A DNA stretch of 64,000 bases. It comes from Polaromonas jejuensis NBRC 106434 (GTDB taxonomy: Bacteria; Pseudomonadota; Gammaproteobacteria; Burkholderiales; Burkholderiaceae_C). The notes under the pieces were generated by a model, which did not search any database, was not told where the DNA came from, and was given only the letters and a program-made list of their open reading frames with translations. The stretch lies in NCBI RefSeq assembly GCF_001598235.1, contig NZ_BCYO01000006.1, positions 213,433 to 277,432 of the forward strand, given 5' to 3'. Below are positions 27,171 through 36,393 of this stretch, in pieces. The position numbers and the translations under genes were made by a program. Numbering within the stretch: position 1 is the first letter of the stretch; each line of letters begins with the position of its first letter.

Positions 27171-28277
27171 TTAGAAGGTGTGGCGCAGACCAGTCGCGAA
27201 CAGCGAGCGCTTGTCGGTAACAGTAGCGTTTGCAGATTCGGCTTTGGTGTTGATGTAACCAGCGTACAGGGTCGTGCGCTTGGACAGGCTATAGGTACCC
27301 AGCAGGCTGTAGCCGGTGCCCTTGTTGCTGTCTACAACAGCAGTTTGCGAATCGCTCTTGGCGTGGCTGTAACCAGCGGCCACGGTAGCGGCACCAAACG
27401 GAACGCTCACGCCGAATTGGTATTCCTTCTTTTTGAACCCGTCGTTCTTGGCCTGGTTGTAGCTACCGGTCAGCTTGGCAACGCCGAAGTCATAAGAAGC
27501 GCCGAACAGGTTGTACTTGCGGGTGTCTGCAATTGCAGCTGGGGTTACAACATTGCTTTTGGTGACAGAGAAGAGGGTGGAACCGATCTGTTCTTTTTCA
27601 CGCTGGTAGCCGTAACCAACCAACAATGGGCCGTTGGCGTACTTGACGTTCAAGCTGGCGCTGTTGGCAGCAGAGGTGGTCGCCGTTTTGTCTTCGCCGA
27701 AACCGTAAGCCACGGAACCGCTGAAACCAGAGAACACTGGGGAGTCGTAGCGAATGGCGTTGTTAACGCGGTTGCTGTAGTCGACAAGGTTGGTGCCGCC
27801 GGTCTTGTCCCAAACCGTGCCGGTCGTGGCGAAGGTGTTGGAGTCAAAGGTGTTGTTCGTCAGACCACGCAGTGTGTCGTAAGCCGTGTACTGACGACCC
27901 AGGCGTGCTTCACCGAAAGCGCCCTTCAGGCCAACAGATGCCTCACGGCCAAACAAGATGCTTTTAGCGTTAGCGTCGGTACTGCCGTTGTTGTTGGCAA
28001 GTGCACCGGTGTCGATGCTAAAACCGCCTTCCAGCGTGAACACAGCGGCCAAACCGCCGCCGAGGTCTTCAGAGCCTTTCAGGCCCCAACGCGAGCTGCT
28101 CAAGCCGCTGCCGTTGATGACGCCCTGGCTGACTTTCGTTTCGCCAGCTGCGGTAATCTTTTTAACGGTATCGTAACCAACATAAGCGTCAGCAACGCCG
28201 TAAACGGTCACGGAAGACTGGGCCATGGCGGCGCCGGAAGCTGCCAGCACGGCCAAAGCGATAAGGGACTTCTTCAT
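27171..28277 (-). CDS. Gram-negative porin (Burkholderia-type, OmpC-like)
   Basis: 368 residues. Signal peptide MKKSLIALAVLAASGAAMAQ, then SSVTVYGVADAYVGY and the GLKGSEDLGGGLAAVF block. A beta-barrel ends in Phe (ATGLRHTF), the sorting signal for outer membrane insertion. It should form a trimeric general diffusion channel. The start at 28277 is preceded by GGAG; an upstream ATG at 28292 would precede the signal peptide. It is one of three porins within 5 kb, similar in N-terminus but clearly diverged. Confidence 0.92.
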   Translation of the reverse strand: MKKSLIALAVLAASGAAMAQSSVTVYGVADAYVGYDTVKKITAAGETKVSQGVINGSGLSSSRWGLKGSEDLGGGLAAVFTLEGGFSIDTGALANNNGSTDANAKSILFGREASVGLKGAFGEARLGRQYTAYDTLRGLTNNTFDSNTFATTGTVWDKTGGTNLVDYSNRVNNAIRYDSPVFSGFSGSVAYGFGEDKTATTSAANSASLNVKYANGPLLVGYGYQREKEQIGSTLFSVTKSNVVTPAAIADTRKYNLFGASYDFGVAKLTGSYNQAKNDGFKKKEYQFGVSVPFGAATVAAGYSHAKSDSQTAVVDSNKGTGYSLLGTYSLSKRTTLYAGYINTKAESANATVTDKRSLFATGLRHTF

Positions 28278-28540
28278 TAGAAATTTCTCCAAGGTTAAAC
28301 ATAGGGCTCCGGCACGGGGGCTACTTCAGGTTCTCACCTTTGTGGCTCCACCAGAGACCCGGGCCAACCCCCTTTCGGGAAGTTGGGTCTATTGCACCAG
28401 ACTGAGCGCTGATTCGCAAAGAAATGCCCTGAAAAAGGCCTACTTCGTTGCACCAAAACCACAAAATTATGCGATTCGTGGACAATAAACAACGCCAATG
28501 CCTTGCGAGATTTGAACCGCCCCCTCAAGCGGCCATGTAA

Positions 28541-28577
28541 GTAAAAAAGCCACACCAGGCTTCCCCGGTGCGGCTTC
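28541..28577 (-). terminator. Terminator of the second porin gene
   Basis: AAGCCACACC pairs with GGTGCGGCTT (one mismatch), with an A run at 28543-28548. The remaining 260 bases up to the first porin's start hold its promoter region and two direct copies of TTGCACCA (28394 and 28455), of unknown meaning. Confidence 0.75.
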
Positions 28578-28616
28578 GGATTCAAATCCTCTATCTGGCT
28601 TCAAGCCAGACTGGAT

Positions 28617-29687
28617 TTAGAACTTGTGCTGAATGCCAACTGCGTAGGTGTCTTTCTTGAGTTCACCCGCAGCGCCGGCGTCGTTCTTGGACAACTGCAG
28701 ACCTGCATACAGGAAGGTACGCTTGGACATGACATACTTGCCGGCCAGGCCAATACCATTGCTCTTGACGTCACCCGCAGGGGTGGTGAGTTTGGAGTGG
28801 GCATAGCCACCCGACACGATGAAGGCGCTGCCGACTGGGACGTCCAGACCAATCTGGTACTCGGTTGCCTTGTCGACGCGAACGCTGCCCGTGCCGAAAA
28901 GGTCAATGGAGCCATCCTTGACGTGACCGTAGGCGCCGAGCAGTTTCACAACACCAAAGTCATAGGAACCATTGAGTTGCGTGAACTTGGTGGTAGGGTT
29001 CGCGTCAAACGTACCGCCCTGCTTTTCAGTCTGGTAAGACAAGGCTGCAGCCACCGGGCCGCCAGCGTACTGGACGTTGAAGCTGGCGATCTTGCCGGCG
29101 CTTTGTGTCGCAGTCTTGTTTTCGCCAAAGCTGTACATGGCAGCGCCGCTGAAACCGCTGAAGGTGGGCGTTGCGTAGTAGATCGCATTGCCGGGACGAT
29201 CTTGGTAGCTGTTGCTCAGCCACACATTGGCTGCCGGCGCAAAAATGTTGGCATCAAACGCTGCGGCACCGCTGCCTTTGACTTCGTCGAAAGGCGTCCA
29301 CATTTTGCCGAGCCTGACTTCACCAAAACCACCGGAGAGACCGACCCATGAATTGCGGCTAAATGTGGAGGGGGAATCCACGCCCGTGAAAGGGTTGGTG
29401 TAGTTGGTGACTGCGCCAGTGTCGATTTTAAAGCCCGACTCCAGCACGAAATTGGCTTTCAAACCGCCACCGAGGTCCTCAGAACCTTTCAGGCCGAAAC
29501 GGCTGGTGTTGAAGCCGCCGCTGTCAACCACGGTCTGCCGCAAGGAATTTGAAACGCCAGCCACAGTCTTCTTGGTGTTGTTGCTGCCGAAGTAAACATC
29601 AGCCAAACCGTAAAGCGTTACGGTGGACTGTGCCGATGCCACGCCGGAAGCGGCGAGAACGGCCAAGCCAATCAAATTCTTCTTCAT
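28617..29687 (-). CDS. Gram-negative porin, second copy
   Basis: 356 residues. Signal peptide MKKNLIGLAVLAASGVASAQ, then STVTLYGLADVYFGS and the same GLKGSEDLGGGLKANF block. It ends GIQHKF with terminal Phe. It is arranged in tandem with the first porin, each with its own terminator, so they can be expressed separately. Loop regions differ strongly, which suggests different solute preference; no substrate can be named. Confidence 0.92.
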   Translation of the reverse strand: MKKNLIGLAVLAASGVASAQSTVTLYGLADVYFGSNNTKKTVAGVSNSLRQTVVDSGGFNTSRFGLKGSEDLGGGLKANFVLESGFKIDTGAVTNYTNPFTGVDSPSTFSRNSWVGLSGGFGEVRLGKMWTPFDEVKGSGAAAFDANIFAPAANVWLSNSYQDRPGNAIYYATPTFSGFSGAAMYSFGENKTATQSAGKIASFNVQYAGGPVAAALSYQTEKQGGTFDANPTTKFTQLNGSYDFGVVKLLGAYGHVKDGSIDLFGTGSVRVDKATEYQIGLDVPVGSAFIVSGGYAHSKLTTPAGDVKSNGIGLAGKYVMSKRTFLYAGLQLSKNDAGAAGELKKDTYAVGIQHKF

Positions 29688-30459
29688 AAAAAAATCTCCA
29701 AAAAAGTTAAAGCAAGAAACACGCGTTACCTGAACACTTCTGAAAGGCGTTTTTTCGCCCCTCCAGAGCTGTATTAGACCTAGCGCTCAGACCTAACGCA
29801 AAGAACCAATGACGATGCAGGCAAGTTTTATGCCAGTCCGTTGCAAAAAGGCAACGCATCGATCGAAGCAGGCCCAACCAAAGCCGAGGAGCAGGACTTT
29901 CGCAGCCCGGTTTTATGGACGCATTACCGACGCCAAGGGTTACTAAAACGGTGCGCATCATCACTTACACACCACTTTGGTGTGGCATGGCCCTCCGGAA
30001 TCGTTCGCAAAAAGCATCCGCCCCTTGATCCTTGGTGCATTGGCCGGATCATTCGCATTCGCGGGCGATTGCTTGATAGGTAGTAACGCGACCGAGAGCA
30101 CGGCGAACATGCGTGTCGCTCTATTACCACGCCCCCCGGAAAATAGAGATCAAAGCCTAACCCAGCCTGATCACCTCGCAGGCGAACCAGCTGCAGCCTG
30201 TGCGCTGCAGCAGAAGGACCGGCGTCTGCAGAGGAAGAACTCACAAAAGGAACCCGGCAAGCGCAGGTCTTTTTCGGCCTCACGCAGCCTTGGCGAATAC
30301 AGGGTTTTCCCCTGTCGCAAACGCGATACCCCCGGTAGTGCCACCCTTTACGGTTTGCGACATCCCCATTAATCTTTCCCATCGAAACCGCGCTGAATAC
30401 ACCGTCGAAATACAAACTGCGGCGAAGATTTACCGTTAATTAAAACTCCTGGAGACTCC
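29688..30459. other. Gene-free gap between divergent porins
   Basis: 772 bases between the second (minus) and third (plus) porin. No frame shows a recognisable protein, signal peptide or plausible ribosome-binding site. The segments next to each porin should hold its promoter; AT-rich stretches lie at about 29700-29770 and 30410-30450. No repeat, hairpin with T run or RNA gene was recognised in the middle. Confidence 0.6.
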
Positions 30460-31761
30460 ATGAAAAAACTGACTCTTGTTGCAACCGCAATGATGGGCCT
30501 TTTGTCGGCCACAGGCGCCATGGCGCAGAGCACCGTGACCCTCTACGGTATTCTTGATGGCGGCCTCAACCACATCACCGGGCTTCAAAATGGCTCGGCC
30601 ACCCGCATTGACAGCGGCATCATGGATGGCTCGCGCTTCGGCCTTCGCGGCACGGAGGATATCGGCGGCGGCTACAAGGCCATCTTCACGCTGGAAAATC
30701 GCCTGGAACTGGACACGGGTTCTGTTTCCAACAGGCCGCCGTCCGGCGCACAGTTGCCTGACCGGATGTCCAGCGCCGCAGGCCTCGGATTGACGGGCGC
30801 GGCGGCGGCGGTTGCTCCTTTGGTCATTCCAACGGTCAATGCCGTAATTGCCGACAGCCTGGGTGTGAATGTGGGCCCTACGGGCAACCGCCTGTTTGAC
30901 CGCCAGGCTTTTGTGGGCCTGGTTACCCCGGTTGGCGCCTTGACCCTCGGCCGGCAGTACACCCCAGGCTACCTCGTGGGCGCAACGTTTGACGCCTCCC
31001 AAACCCAGTCGAGCCTGGCAGCTGGCCAGGTCGCCAGCTTTCCGCCTTCTATCGACATTCGCCTGAGCAATACCATCCAATACGCGATCCAGACCAGCGG
31101 CATCACCGCCACCTTGATGTATGGCGCCGGCGAGGTTGCTGGTCAGGGGAGTTCTGCGGGTCGCTTCTTCGGCGGCATGGTGATGTACAAGGGCGACGGA
31201 TTCGCGGTGGGCTATGGCCGCAACCAGCGCAACAACGAGCTGGGTCAAAAATCCCTTGAAAACAATGTGTTCGGTGGCTCCGTTGATGTGGGACCTGGAA
31301 CCTTGTATGGCCAGTACGCCACCATCAAGGATGAAAACCCCACCAATTTATCCACCATTGGCACCCAGGTTGGCAGCAGTCCAGCCCTCATTGCAAGATT
31401 GGGCGCGGCTGGTGCTGCGGCAGTTGGTGCTGCGTTCCAGAACGCTTACAACAATGCCTTCCAGCAAGATGCATACCTGGCACACATTGGCTACAAACTC
31501 ACCAGCGGCGTTCATACCTGGGTGGTTGCCTACAACCGCCTGAAAGACAAGCGCCCGAACAATGCGAGCACCAACTCCTACGGTGCAACCTACACCTATG
31601 CGCTGTCCAAGCGCACCAACCTGAATGCCGTGCTGACACGTTTCAACAACCAGGGAACGGGTCAGGCTGCACCGGGCGAAGCTGGCTTCCTGGGTGGCGT
31701 TACTTCTGCCGCAGGCGTTGGTTCTACCAATGTCGCCTTCGGTATCAACCACAAGTTTTGA
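30460..31761 (+). CDS. Gram-negative porin, third copy (longer)
   Basis: 433 residues. Signal peptide MKKLTLVATAMMGLLSATG...AMAQ, then STVTLYGILDGGLNHI and RFGLRGTEDIGGGYKAIF. C-terminus FGINHKF ends in Phe. It carries long insertions, including an Ala/Val-rich stretch near residues 105-140 and another near 310-330, that would lie in surface loops. TGGAGA precedes the ATG. It is the most divergent of the three porins here and is transcribed in the opposite direction. Confidence 0.92.
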   Translation: MKKLTLVATAMMGLLSATGAMAQSTVTLYGILDGGLNHITGLQNGSATRIDSGIMDGSRFGLRGTEDIGGGYKAIFTLENRLELDTGSVSNRPPSGAQLPDRMSSAAGLGLTGAAAAVAPLVIPTVNAVIADSLGVNVGPTGNRLFDRQAFVGLVTPVGALTLGRQYTPGYLVGATFDASQTQSSLAAGQVASFPPSIDIRLSNTIQYAIQTSGITATLMYGAGEVAGQGSSAGRFFGGMVMYKGDGFAVGYGRNQRNNELGQKSLENNVFGGSVDVGPGTLYGQYATIKDENPTNLSTIGTQVGSSPALIARLGAAGAAAVGAAFQNAYNNAFQQDAYLAHIGYKLTSGVHTWVVAYNRLKDKRPNNASTNSYGATYTYALSKRTNLNAVLTRFNNQGTGQAAPGEAGFLGGVTSAAGVGSTNVAFGINHKF

Positions 31762-31809
31762 TCAGCGTACGTCGCTTTCAACTCTAAAGCAGCTCGAAAG
31801 AGCTGCACT

Positions 31810-31841
31810 CAAAAGCCCCCTGACTGGGGGCTTTTCTTTTG
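31810..31841 (+). terminator. Terminator of the third porin gene
   Basis: AAAAGCCCCC (31811-31820) pairs with GGGGGCTTTT (31826-31835) around TGACT and continues CTTTT. Confidence 0.88.
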
Positions 31842-31928
31842 CTTGTTCCCACTTGTCTGCACTGGCGCTACGATCAGCTTCACTATTTCTCAATTCCCCC
31901 GCCTGCGAAGCCCCAAAGCGAGCACTCC

Positions 31929-32558
31929 ATGAATTCTGTACTTGACACCGCCCTGAATGCCGCCGATGGCGCACTGCGTACTCTGTTTGCCACACCCCGC
32001 GCCAGCCGGACCTGTCCGACCGTCGCCGATCAGCGCACCGAACTGAGCGTGCAGGACAAGGCCCTGTCGGGCGCGCTGATGCGGGTCAACCACGTGGGGG
32101 AAGTCTGCGCGCAGGCGCTGTATGCCGCGCAGGCGCTGGGCACGCGTGACCCCGTCCTGCGCGAGCACTTTCTGGGAGCCAGCCGCGAGGAAGGCGACCA
32201 CCTGGCCTGGACCAAAACCCGTCTGGATGAACTGGGCGCCCGCCCGTCCCTGCTCAACCCGCTGTGGTACGCCGGCGCCTTCGGGCTGGGACTGGTCGCC
32301 AGCCGCCTGGGGGATCACCTGAGCCTGGGCTTTGTGGTCGAAACGGAACGCCAGGTGGAGGCGCATCTGGCGAGCCACCTGGAGCGCCTGCCCGAAGGCG
32401 ACCACGAATCACGTGCCATCGTGGCGCAAATGAAAACCGATGAAGCCGCGCACGCCCGGGAAGCCGAAAACGCCGGCGCGCTGCAGCTGCCGGCCCCCAT
32501 CAAGGCGCTCATGCGTTCGGCCGCCAGGGTCATGACCACGACGGCGCACTATCTTTGA
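31929..32558 (+). CDS. coq7: Demethoxyubiquinone hydroxylase Coq7
   Basis: 209 residues. The di-iron hydroxylase makes a late ring hydroxylation in ubiquinone synthesis. Iron-ligand motifs in order: [36 protein letters not shown] and [14 protein letters not shown] 31929 is used; an upstream in-frame start at 31839 falls close to the porin terminator and gives a non-family N-terminus. It stands alone. Confidence 0.93.
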   Translation: MNSVLDTALNAADGALRTLFATPRASRTCPTVADQRTELSVQDKALSGALMRVNHVGEVCAQALYAAQALGTRDPVLREHFLGASREEGDHLAWTKTRLDELGARPSLLNPLWYAGAFGLGLVASRLGDHLSLGFVVETERQVEAHLASHLERLPEGDHESRAIVAQMKTDEAAHAREAENAGALQLPAPIKALMRSAARVMTTTAHYL

Positions 32559-32608
32559 AGGCTTGATGGTTTGAAGCCGCCGCCGGGTGCGGCAAAACAA
32601 ACCGATTC

Positions 32609-32631
32609 AGCTATTGTTTCAATAGCTAATG
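32609..32631 (+). repeat. Dispersed repeat family 1, divergent copy e
   Basis: CAGCTATTGTTTCAATAGCT is a perfect inverted repeat (AGCTATTG / CAATAGCT) followed by AATGACG. It lies in the 108-base gap between convergent coq7 and osmC. Confidence 0.55.
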
Positions 32632-32666
32632 ACGCCGGCCCAGCAAGGGCTGGCATCCAAAAATCC

Positions 32667-33125
32667 TCAAACCTCCTGCAATTCAAAGCTGGTGGTGATG
32701 TCCGCCGTCTTGGCCAGCATGATGGTGGCCGAGCAGTATTTGTCGTGGCTCATGGCAATGGCACGTTCCACCGCACTGGCCGGCAGGCCACGCCCCGTGA
32801 CCACGAAGTGCATGTGTATCCTGGTAAACACCTTGGGGTCCACCGGCGCCCTTTCCGAGCTGAGCTTGACCGAGCAGCCCCGCACATCGTGACGGCCGCG
32901 CTTGAGAATCAGCACCACGTCGTAGGCCGTGCAGCCGCCGGTGCCGGCCAGCACGGTTTCCATGGGGCGGGGCGCCAGATTGGCGCCGCCGTTTTCCGGC
33001 TTCTCGGCATCCGGTGCGCCGTCCATCACCAGCGTGTGGCCGCTGCCGGTTTCCGCGAGAAACGTCATGCCCGAGCGCGACCCGGTCGCCGCATTTGTGC
33101 CTGTCCAGCTCACTGTGCATTCCAT
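32667..33125 (-). CDS. OsmC-family protein
   Basis: 152 residues. OsmC/Ohr-like peroxidase fold with the two family Cys in GTGGCTAYDV and KYCSATIML. It could reduce organic peroxides, though the C-to-C context is closer to the YhfA-type branch than to Ohr. ATG 33125 (MECTVSW) is chosen because AAGGAG lies 8 bases upstream; the GTG at 33134 would overlap that site. It is convergent with coq7 and divergent from the small RNA locus. Confidence 0.88.
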   Translation of the reverse strand: MECTVSWTGTNAATGSRSGMTFLAETGSGHTLVMDGAPDAEKPENGGANLAPRPMETVLAGTGGCTAYDVVLILKRGRHDVRGCSVKLSSERAPVDPKVFTRIHMHFVVTGRGLPASAVERAIAMSHDKYCSATIMLAKTADITTSFELQEV

Positions 33126-33217
33126 CAATGCCACTCCTTATGCAAAATATTTATGAATAAAACCTGAAATGTGCAATTTTCGCCACAGGAATATGGTGCA
33201 GCGCAACATGACTCCGC

Positions 33218-33223
33218 TATAAT
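33218..33223 (+). promoter_or_regulatory. -10 box of the putative small RNA
   Basis: A perfect TATAAT. The -35 region is weak (GGTGCA, 17 bases upstream). Transcription would begin near 33230. Confidence 0.5.
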
Positions 33224-33229
33224 GGGATC

Positions 33230-33331
33230 ATCGCATCAATACCGAATTTTCGTATTTTTGCACTGGTTGTCTCCTCCACCTCCTCAAAGGGTGGATTTAC
33301 AGGCCCAGACCGCAAGGTCTGGGCCTTTTTT
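33230..33331 (+). ncRNA. Putative small RNA with an anti-Shine-Dalgarno hairpin
   Basis: About 100 nt between a perfect TATAAT and a strong terminator, with no reading frame of note. A hairpin pairs TCCACC (33275-33280) with GGTGGA (33290-33295); just before it and in its loop lie GTCTCCTCC and TCCTC, complementary to Shine-Dalgarno sequences. Overall layout resembles the toxic betaproteobacterial sRNA family (BTsR1), recalled from the literature and not checked by search. It could alternatively be the leader of ilvA, which starts 36 bases after the terminator. Confidence 0.5.
33301..33331 (+). terminator. Strong terminator between small RNA and ilvA
   Basis: AGGCCCAGACC (33301-33311) pairs perfectly with GGTCTGGGCCT (33316-33326) around GCAA, then TTTTT. 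Confidence 0.95.
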
Positions 33332-33366
33332 CTTGCCCGTTATGATGTCCGGCTGCGAGAAAAAAC

Positions 33367-34989
33367 ATGCCATCCAAGATCAAAACGCCTGCCAGCTCCT
33401 CCCCCCGCGCCGCGAAAGCGGCCGGTAAAGCCGCTCCTCAAGGGCTCAAGCCCGCGGATTACCTGAAGAAAATTCTCACGGCGCGGGTCTATGACGTGGC
33501 CGTCGAGTCCGCGCTGGAGCGCGCCAAAAACCTCAGCCAGCGCCTGAACAACACGGTACTGCTCAAACGCGAAGACCAGCAGCCGGTGTTCAGCTTCAAG
33601 CTGCGCGGCGCCTACAACAAGATGGCGCACCTGAATGCGGCCCAGCTCAAGAAGGGCGTGATCTGCGCCTCGGCCGGCAACCACGCCCAGGGCGTGGCCA
33701 TGAGCGCGCAAAAACTCGGTACCCGCGCCGTGGTGGTCATGCCGACCACCACCCCGCAACTCAAGATCGATGCCGTCAAGGCCTGGGGCGCTGAAGTTGT
33801 CCTGCATGGCGACAGCTACTCCGACGCCTATGCGCACTCCGTGCTGCTGGAAAAAAAACGCGGCCTGACCTTTGTGCACCCGTTTGACGACCCGGACGTG
33901 ATCGCCGGCCAGGGCACGATTGCCATGGAAATCCTGATGCAGCTGCAAACCCTGGGCTCCAGCCGCCTCGACGCGGTGTTTGTGGCCATAGGCGGCGGCG
34001 GGCTGATCTCCGGCGTGGCCAACTACATCAAGGCGGTACGCCCCGAGATCAAGGTCATAGGCGTGCAGATGAACGACTCCGACGCCATGATGCAGTCGGT
34101 GGGCGCGAAAAAGCGCGTGGCCCTGAACGACGTGGGCCTGTTTTCGGACGGCACGGCCGTCAAGCTGGTGGGCGAGGAAACCTTCCGCATCAGCCGCGAG
34201 CTGGTGGATGAATTCATCAGCGTCGATACCGACGCGGTCTGCGCCGCCATCAAGGATGTGTTTGTCGACACGCGCAGCATCGTCGAGCCCGCCGGTGCGC
34301 TGGCCGTGGCCGCCATCAAGCAGTATGTGGCCACGCACAAGACCAGGGGCGAGACCTACGCCGCGATTTTGTGCGGTGCCAACATGAACTTCGACCGGCT
34401 GCGCTTTGTCGCCGAGCGGGCCGAAGTGGGCGAGGAGCGCGAAGCCCTGTTTGCCGTCACGATTCCCGAAGAGCGCGGCAGCTTCCGGCATTTTTGCGAG
34501 CTGATTGGCGAGCTGCCCGGCGGTCCGCGCAGCGTGACCGAGTTCAACTACCGCATCAATGACGCGGCGCAGGCCCATGTGTTTGTCGGCCTGACGACCT
34601 CGGCCAAGGGCGAGAGCAGCAAGATTGCGGCGAATTTCTCGCGCCACGGCTTCAAGGCGCTTGACCTGACGCACGACGAGCTCGCCAAGGAACATATCCG
34701 CCACATGGTGGGCGGCCACAGCGCGCTGGCCAAGGACGAGCGTTTGCTGCGCTTTGTTTTCCCCGAGCGGCCCGGTGCCCTGATGAAGTTCCTGTCCAGC
34801 ATGCGCCCGGGCTGGAACATCAGCCTGTTTCACTACCGCAACCAGGGCGCCGACTACGGCCGCACCCTGGTGGGCCTGCAGGTGCCCAAGGCCGACAACA
34901 AGGCCTTCAAGGCCTTTCTGGACACCCTGGGCTACCCGCATGTCGAAGAAACCGACAATCCGGCGTACCGGCTGTTTCTGCAAAGCTGA
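33367..34989 (+). CDS. ilvA: Biosynthetic threonine ammonia-lyase
   Basis: 540 residues. A PLP enzyme converting threonine to 2-oxobutanoate, the first step of isoleucine synthesis. PLP Lys K78 is in FSFKLRGAYNKM; the SAGNHAQGVA and GGGGLISG phosphate loop follow. Two ACT-like regulatory domains occupy residues about 345-540 (first, ALFAVTIPEERGSFRHF; second, LLRFVFPERPGALMKF), so feedback inhibition by isoleucine is expected. A 25-residue Lys/Ala-rich N-terminal extension precedes the catalytic core. The start is 36 bases after a strong terminator, so its promoter must overlap that region or it is expressed by read-through. Confidence 0.95.
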   Translation: MPSKIKTPASSSPRAAKAAGKAAPQGLKPADYLKKILTARVYDVAVESALERAKNLSQRLNNTVLLKREDQQPVFSFKLRGAYNKMAHLNAAQLKKGVICASAGNHAQGVAMSAQKLGTRAVVVMPTTTPQLKIDAVKAWGAEVVLHGDSYSDAYAHSVLLEKKRGLTFVHPFDDPDVIAGQGTIAMEILMQLQTLGSSRLDAVFVAIGGGGLISGVANYIKAVRPEIKVIGVQMNDSDAMMQSVGAKKRVALNDVGLFSDGTAVKLVGEETFRISRELVDEFISVDTDAVCAAIKDVFVDTRSIVEPAGALAVAAIKQYVATHKTRGETYAAILCGANMNFDRLRFVAERAEVGEEREALFAVTIPEERGSFRHFCELIGELPGGPRSVTEFNYRINDAAQAHVFVGLTTSAKGESSKIAANFSRHGFKALDLTHDELAKEHIRHMVGGHSALAKDERLLRFVFPERPGALMKFLSSMRPGWNISLFHYRNQGADYGRTLVGLQVPKADNKAFKAFLDTLGYPHVEETDNPAYRLFLQS

Positions 34990-34999
34990 ACACCCCCTC

Positions 35000-35335
35000 A
35001 TGACCGCCCCTGCCGCACCGTCCACCGCCCCTGCGCTGCCAAGCACCTCGGTGTGCCCGCGCTGCGGCGCCGGTTTTCGCTGCGGCATGGTGCGCCGCGA
35101 AGGGCCGCCCCAAGCAAGCACAGCCCCCTTGGGGGGCAGCGTCAGCGTGGGGGCTGACACCTGCGCCGGTGACGCCGAATGCTGGTGCGTGCAGCTGCCG
35201 CAGGTGATGCCGGTGCCGGCCGCCCGCACCCCGCCAGGCGAGGCCGGTGCGGCCACCGCCTCCTGCTACTGCCCCGCCTGCCTCCAACAGATCACCCATG
35301 AACGAACAAACACCGTTTCGCCTGCCCGCGATTGA
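35000..35335 (+). CDS. Cysteine-rich CWC-type zinc-ribbon protein, carrying a repeat insertion
   Basis: 111 residues. [11 protein letters not shown] near residue 20, CWC near residue 60 and CYCPACL near the end are the pattern of small cysteine-rich CWC proteins of unknown function, probably zinc binding. Between the first Cys pair and CWC, residues about 32-54 ([15 protein letters not shown]...) are encoded by a reverse-oriented copy of repeat family 2, inserted in frame. Typical members are shorter and go straight from the CG block to CWC. It lies 10 bases after ilvA and overlaps the cobT start by 38 bases. Confidence 0.7.
   Translation: MTAPAAPSTAPALPSTSVCPRCGAGFRCGMVRREGPPQASTAPLGGSVSVGADTCAGDAECWCVQLPQVMPVPAARTPPGEAGAATASCYCPACLQQITHERTNTVSPARD
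35091..35157 (-). repeat. Dispersed repeat family 2, copy inside the CWC gene
   Basis: Reverse complement order is CCCCCACGCTGACGCTG, CCCCCCAAGGGGGCTG, CTTGCTTGGGGCGGCCC, TTCGCGGCG, matching the 21187 copy. It contributes about 22 in-frame codons. Confidence 0.8.
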
Positions 35336-36350
35336 GGCCACCAGCAACGCCGCGCTGGCGGCCAGGCTGCGGCACAAGATCGACCACAAGACCAAACCGC
35401 TGGGCGCACTTGGGGCTCTGGAAGACCTGGCCCTGCAGCTGGGCCTGATACAGCGCCAGGAGAGCATCACGCTGCGCGAGCCGCAGATGGTGGTGTTTGC
35501 CGCCGACCACGGCATTGCCGCGGAAGGCGTGTCGGCCTATCCGCAGGCCGTGACGGTGCAGATGGTCGGCAACATGCTGGCCGGGGGCGCGGCCATCAAT
35601 GTGTTTGCCCGCCAGCACGGCTTTGCGCTGCGGGTGGTGGATGCCGGCGTGGCGGCCGAACTGCCCGCGCATCCACAGCTGCTGCCACGCAAGATCGGCT
35701 ATGGCACGAAAAACCTGTGCCAGGGCCCTGCCATGTCGCGGGACCAGGCCAAGGCGGCGCTGAGCGCCGGCATGCACGTCCTGCAGGCCCTGCCGGGCAA
35801 TGTGGTGGCCCTGGGCGAAATGGGCATTGCCAACACCTCGCCGGCGGCCCTGCTGCTCGCGCGGCTGGCCGGCACGCGCATCGAGGACGCGACGGGACGC
35901 GGCACCGGGCTGGATGATCCGCAACTGCTGCACAAGCAGGACGTGCTCAGGCGTGCCCTGGCGCGCCACCCCATGAGCCAGCCGCTCGATGTGCTTGGCG
36001 TGCTGGCGGCCCTGGGCGGCTTTGAAATCGCCATGATGGCGGGCGCCATGCTGCAGGCCGCAAGCGAGCGCCGCGTGGTGCTGGTCGATGGCTTTATTGC
36101 CGGCGCCGCCGCGCTGGTGGCCCATGCCCTCGTGCCGGCCGTGCGCGACTACCTGGTGTTTTGCCACCGCTCCGCCGAAACCGGCCACCGACAGCTGCTG
36201 GCGCGGCTGGAGGCCAAGCCGCTGCTGGAACTCGATTTGCGGCTGGGCGAAGGCACGGGCGCGCTGCTGGCCTGGCCGCTGGTGCAGTCGGCGGCCAATT
36301 TCCTCAACGAAATGGCGAGCTTCGAGTCGGCTGGCGTGAGCCAGAAATAG
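35298..36350 (+). CDS. cobT: Nicotinate-nucleotide-dimethylbenzimidazole phosphoribosyltransferase
   Basis: 350 residues. It activates the lower ligand of cobalamin as alpha-ribazole phosphate. Family blocks: [56 protein letters not shown] and the active-site [16 protein letters not shown] 35298 is chosen from similarity; the frame is open 17 codons further up. It is the first gene of a cobT-cobS-cobC salvage block. No cobalamin riboswitch is visible upstream. Confidence 0.94.
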   Translation: MNEQTPFRLPAIEATSNAALAARLRHKIDHKTKPLGALGALEDLALQLGLIQRQESITLREPQMVVFAADHGIAAEGVSAYPQAVTVQMVGNMLAGGAAINVFARQHGFALRVVDAGVAAELPAHPQLLPRKIGYGTKNLCQGPAMSRDQAKAALSAGMHVLQALPGNVVALGEMGIANTSPAALLLARLAGTRIEDATGRGTGLDDPQLLHKQDVLRRALARHPMSQPLDVLGVLAALGGFEIAMMAGAMLQAASERRVVLVDGFIAGAAALVAHALVPAVRDYLVFCHRSAETGHRQLLARLEAKPLLELDLRLGEGTGALLAWPLVQSAANFLNEMASFESAGVSQK

Positions 36351-36393
36351 CGATGGGCACGCGTCGCACAAAGTTCGCGGGGCGGGGGCACTG

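Noticed and set aside
28394..28462. NtrC-type site from two TTGCACCA sequences
   Set aside because: The copies are direct and 60 bases apart, not an inverted pair at the spacing NtrC needs.
29924..30415. 163-codon open frame on the minus strand in the porin gap
   Set aside because: No ribosome-binding site, no recognisable domain, Cys/Arg-rich composition typical of non-coding GC-rich DNA, and overlapping frames on the other strand are equally long.
27171..31761. Recent tandem duplication of porins
   Set aside because: The three porins share signal peptide and early strand motifs only; loops and lengths (368, 356, 433 residues) differ too much for a recent event.
34990..35297. Cobalamin riboswitch before cobT
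   Set aside because: The upstream region is coding (CWC protein) and contains no B12-box-like sequence or suitable structure.
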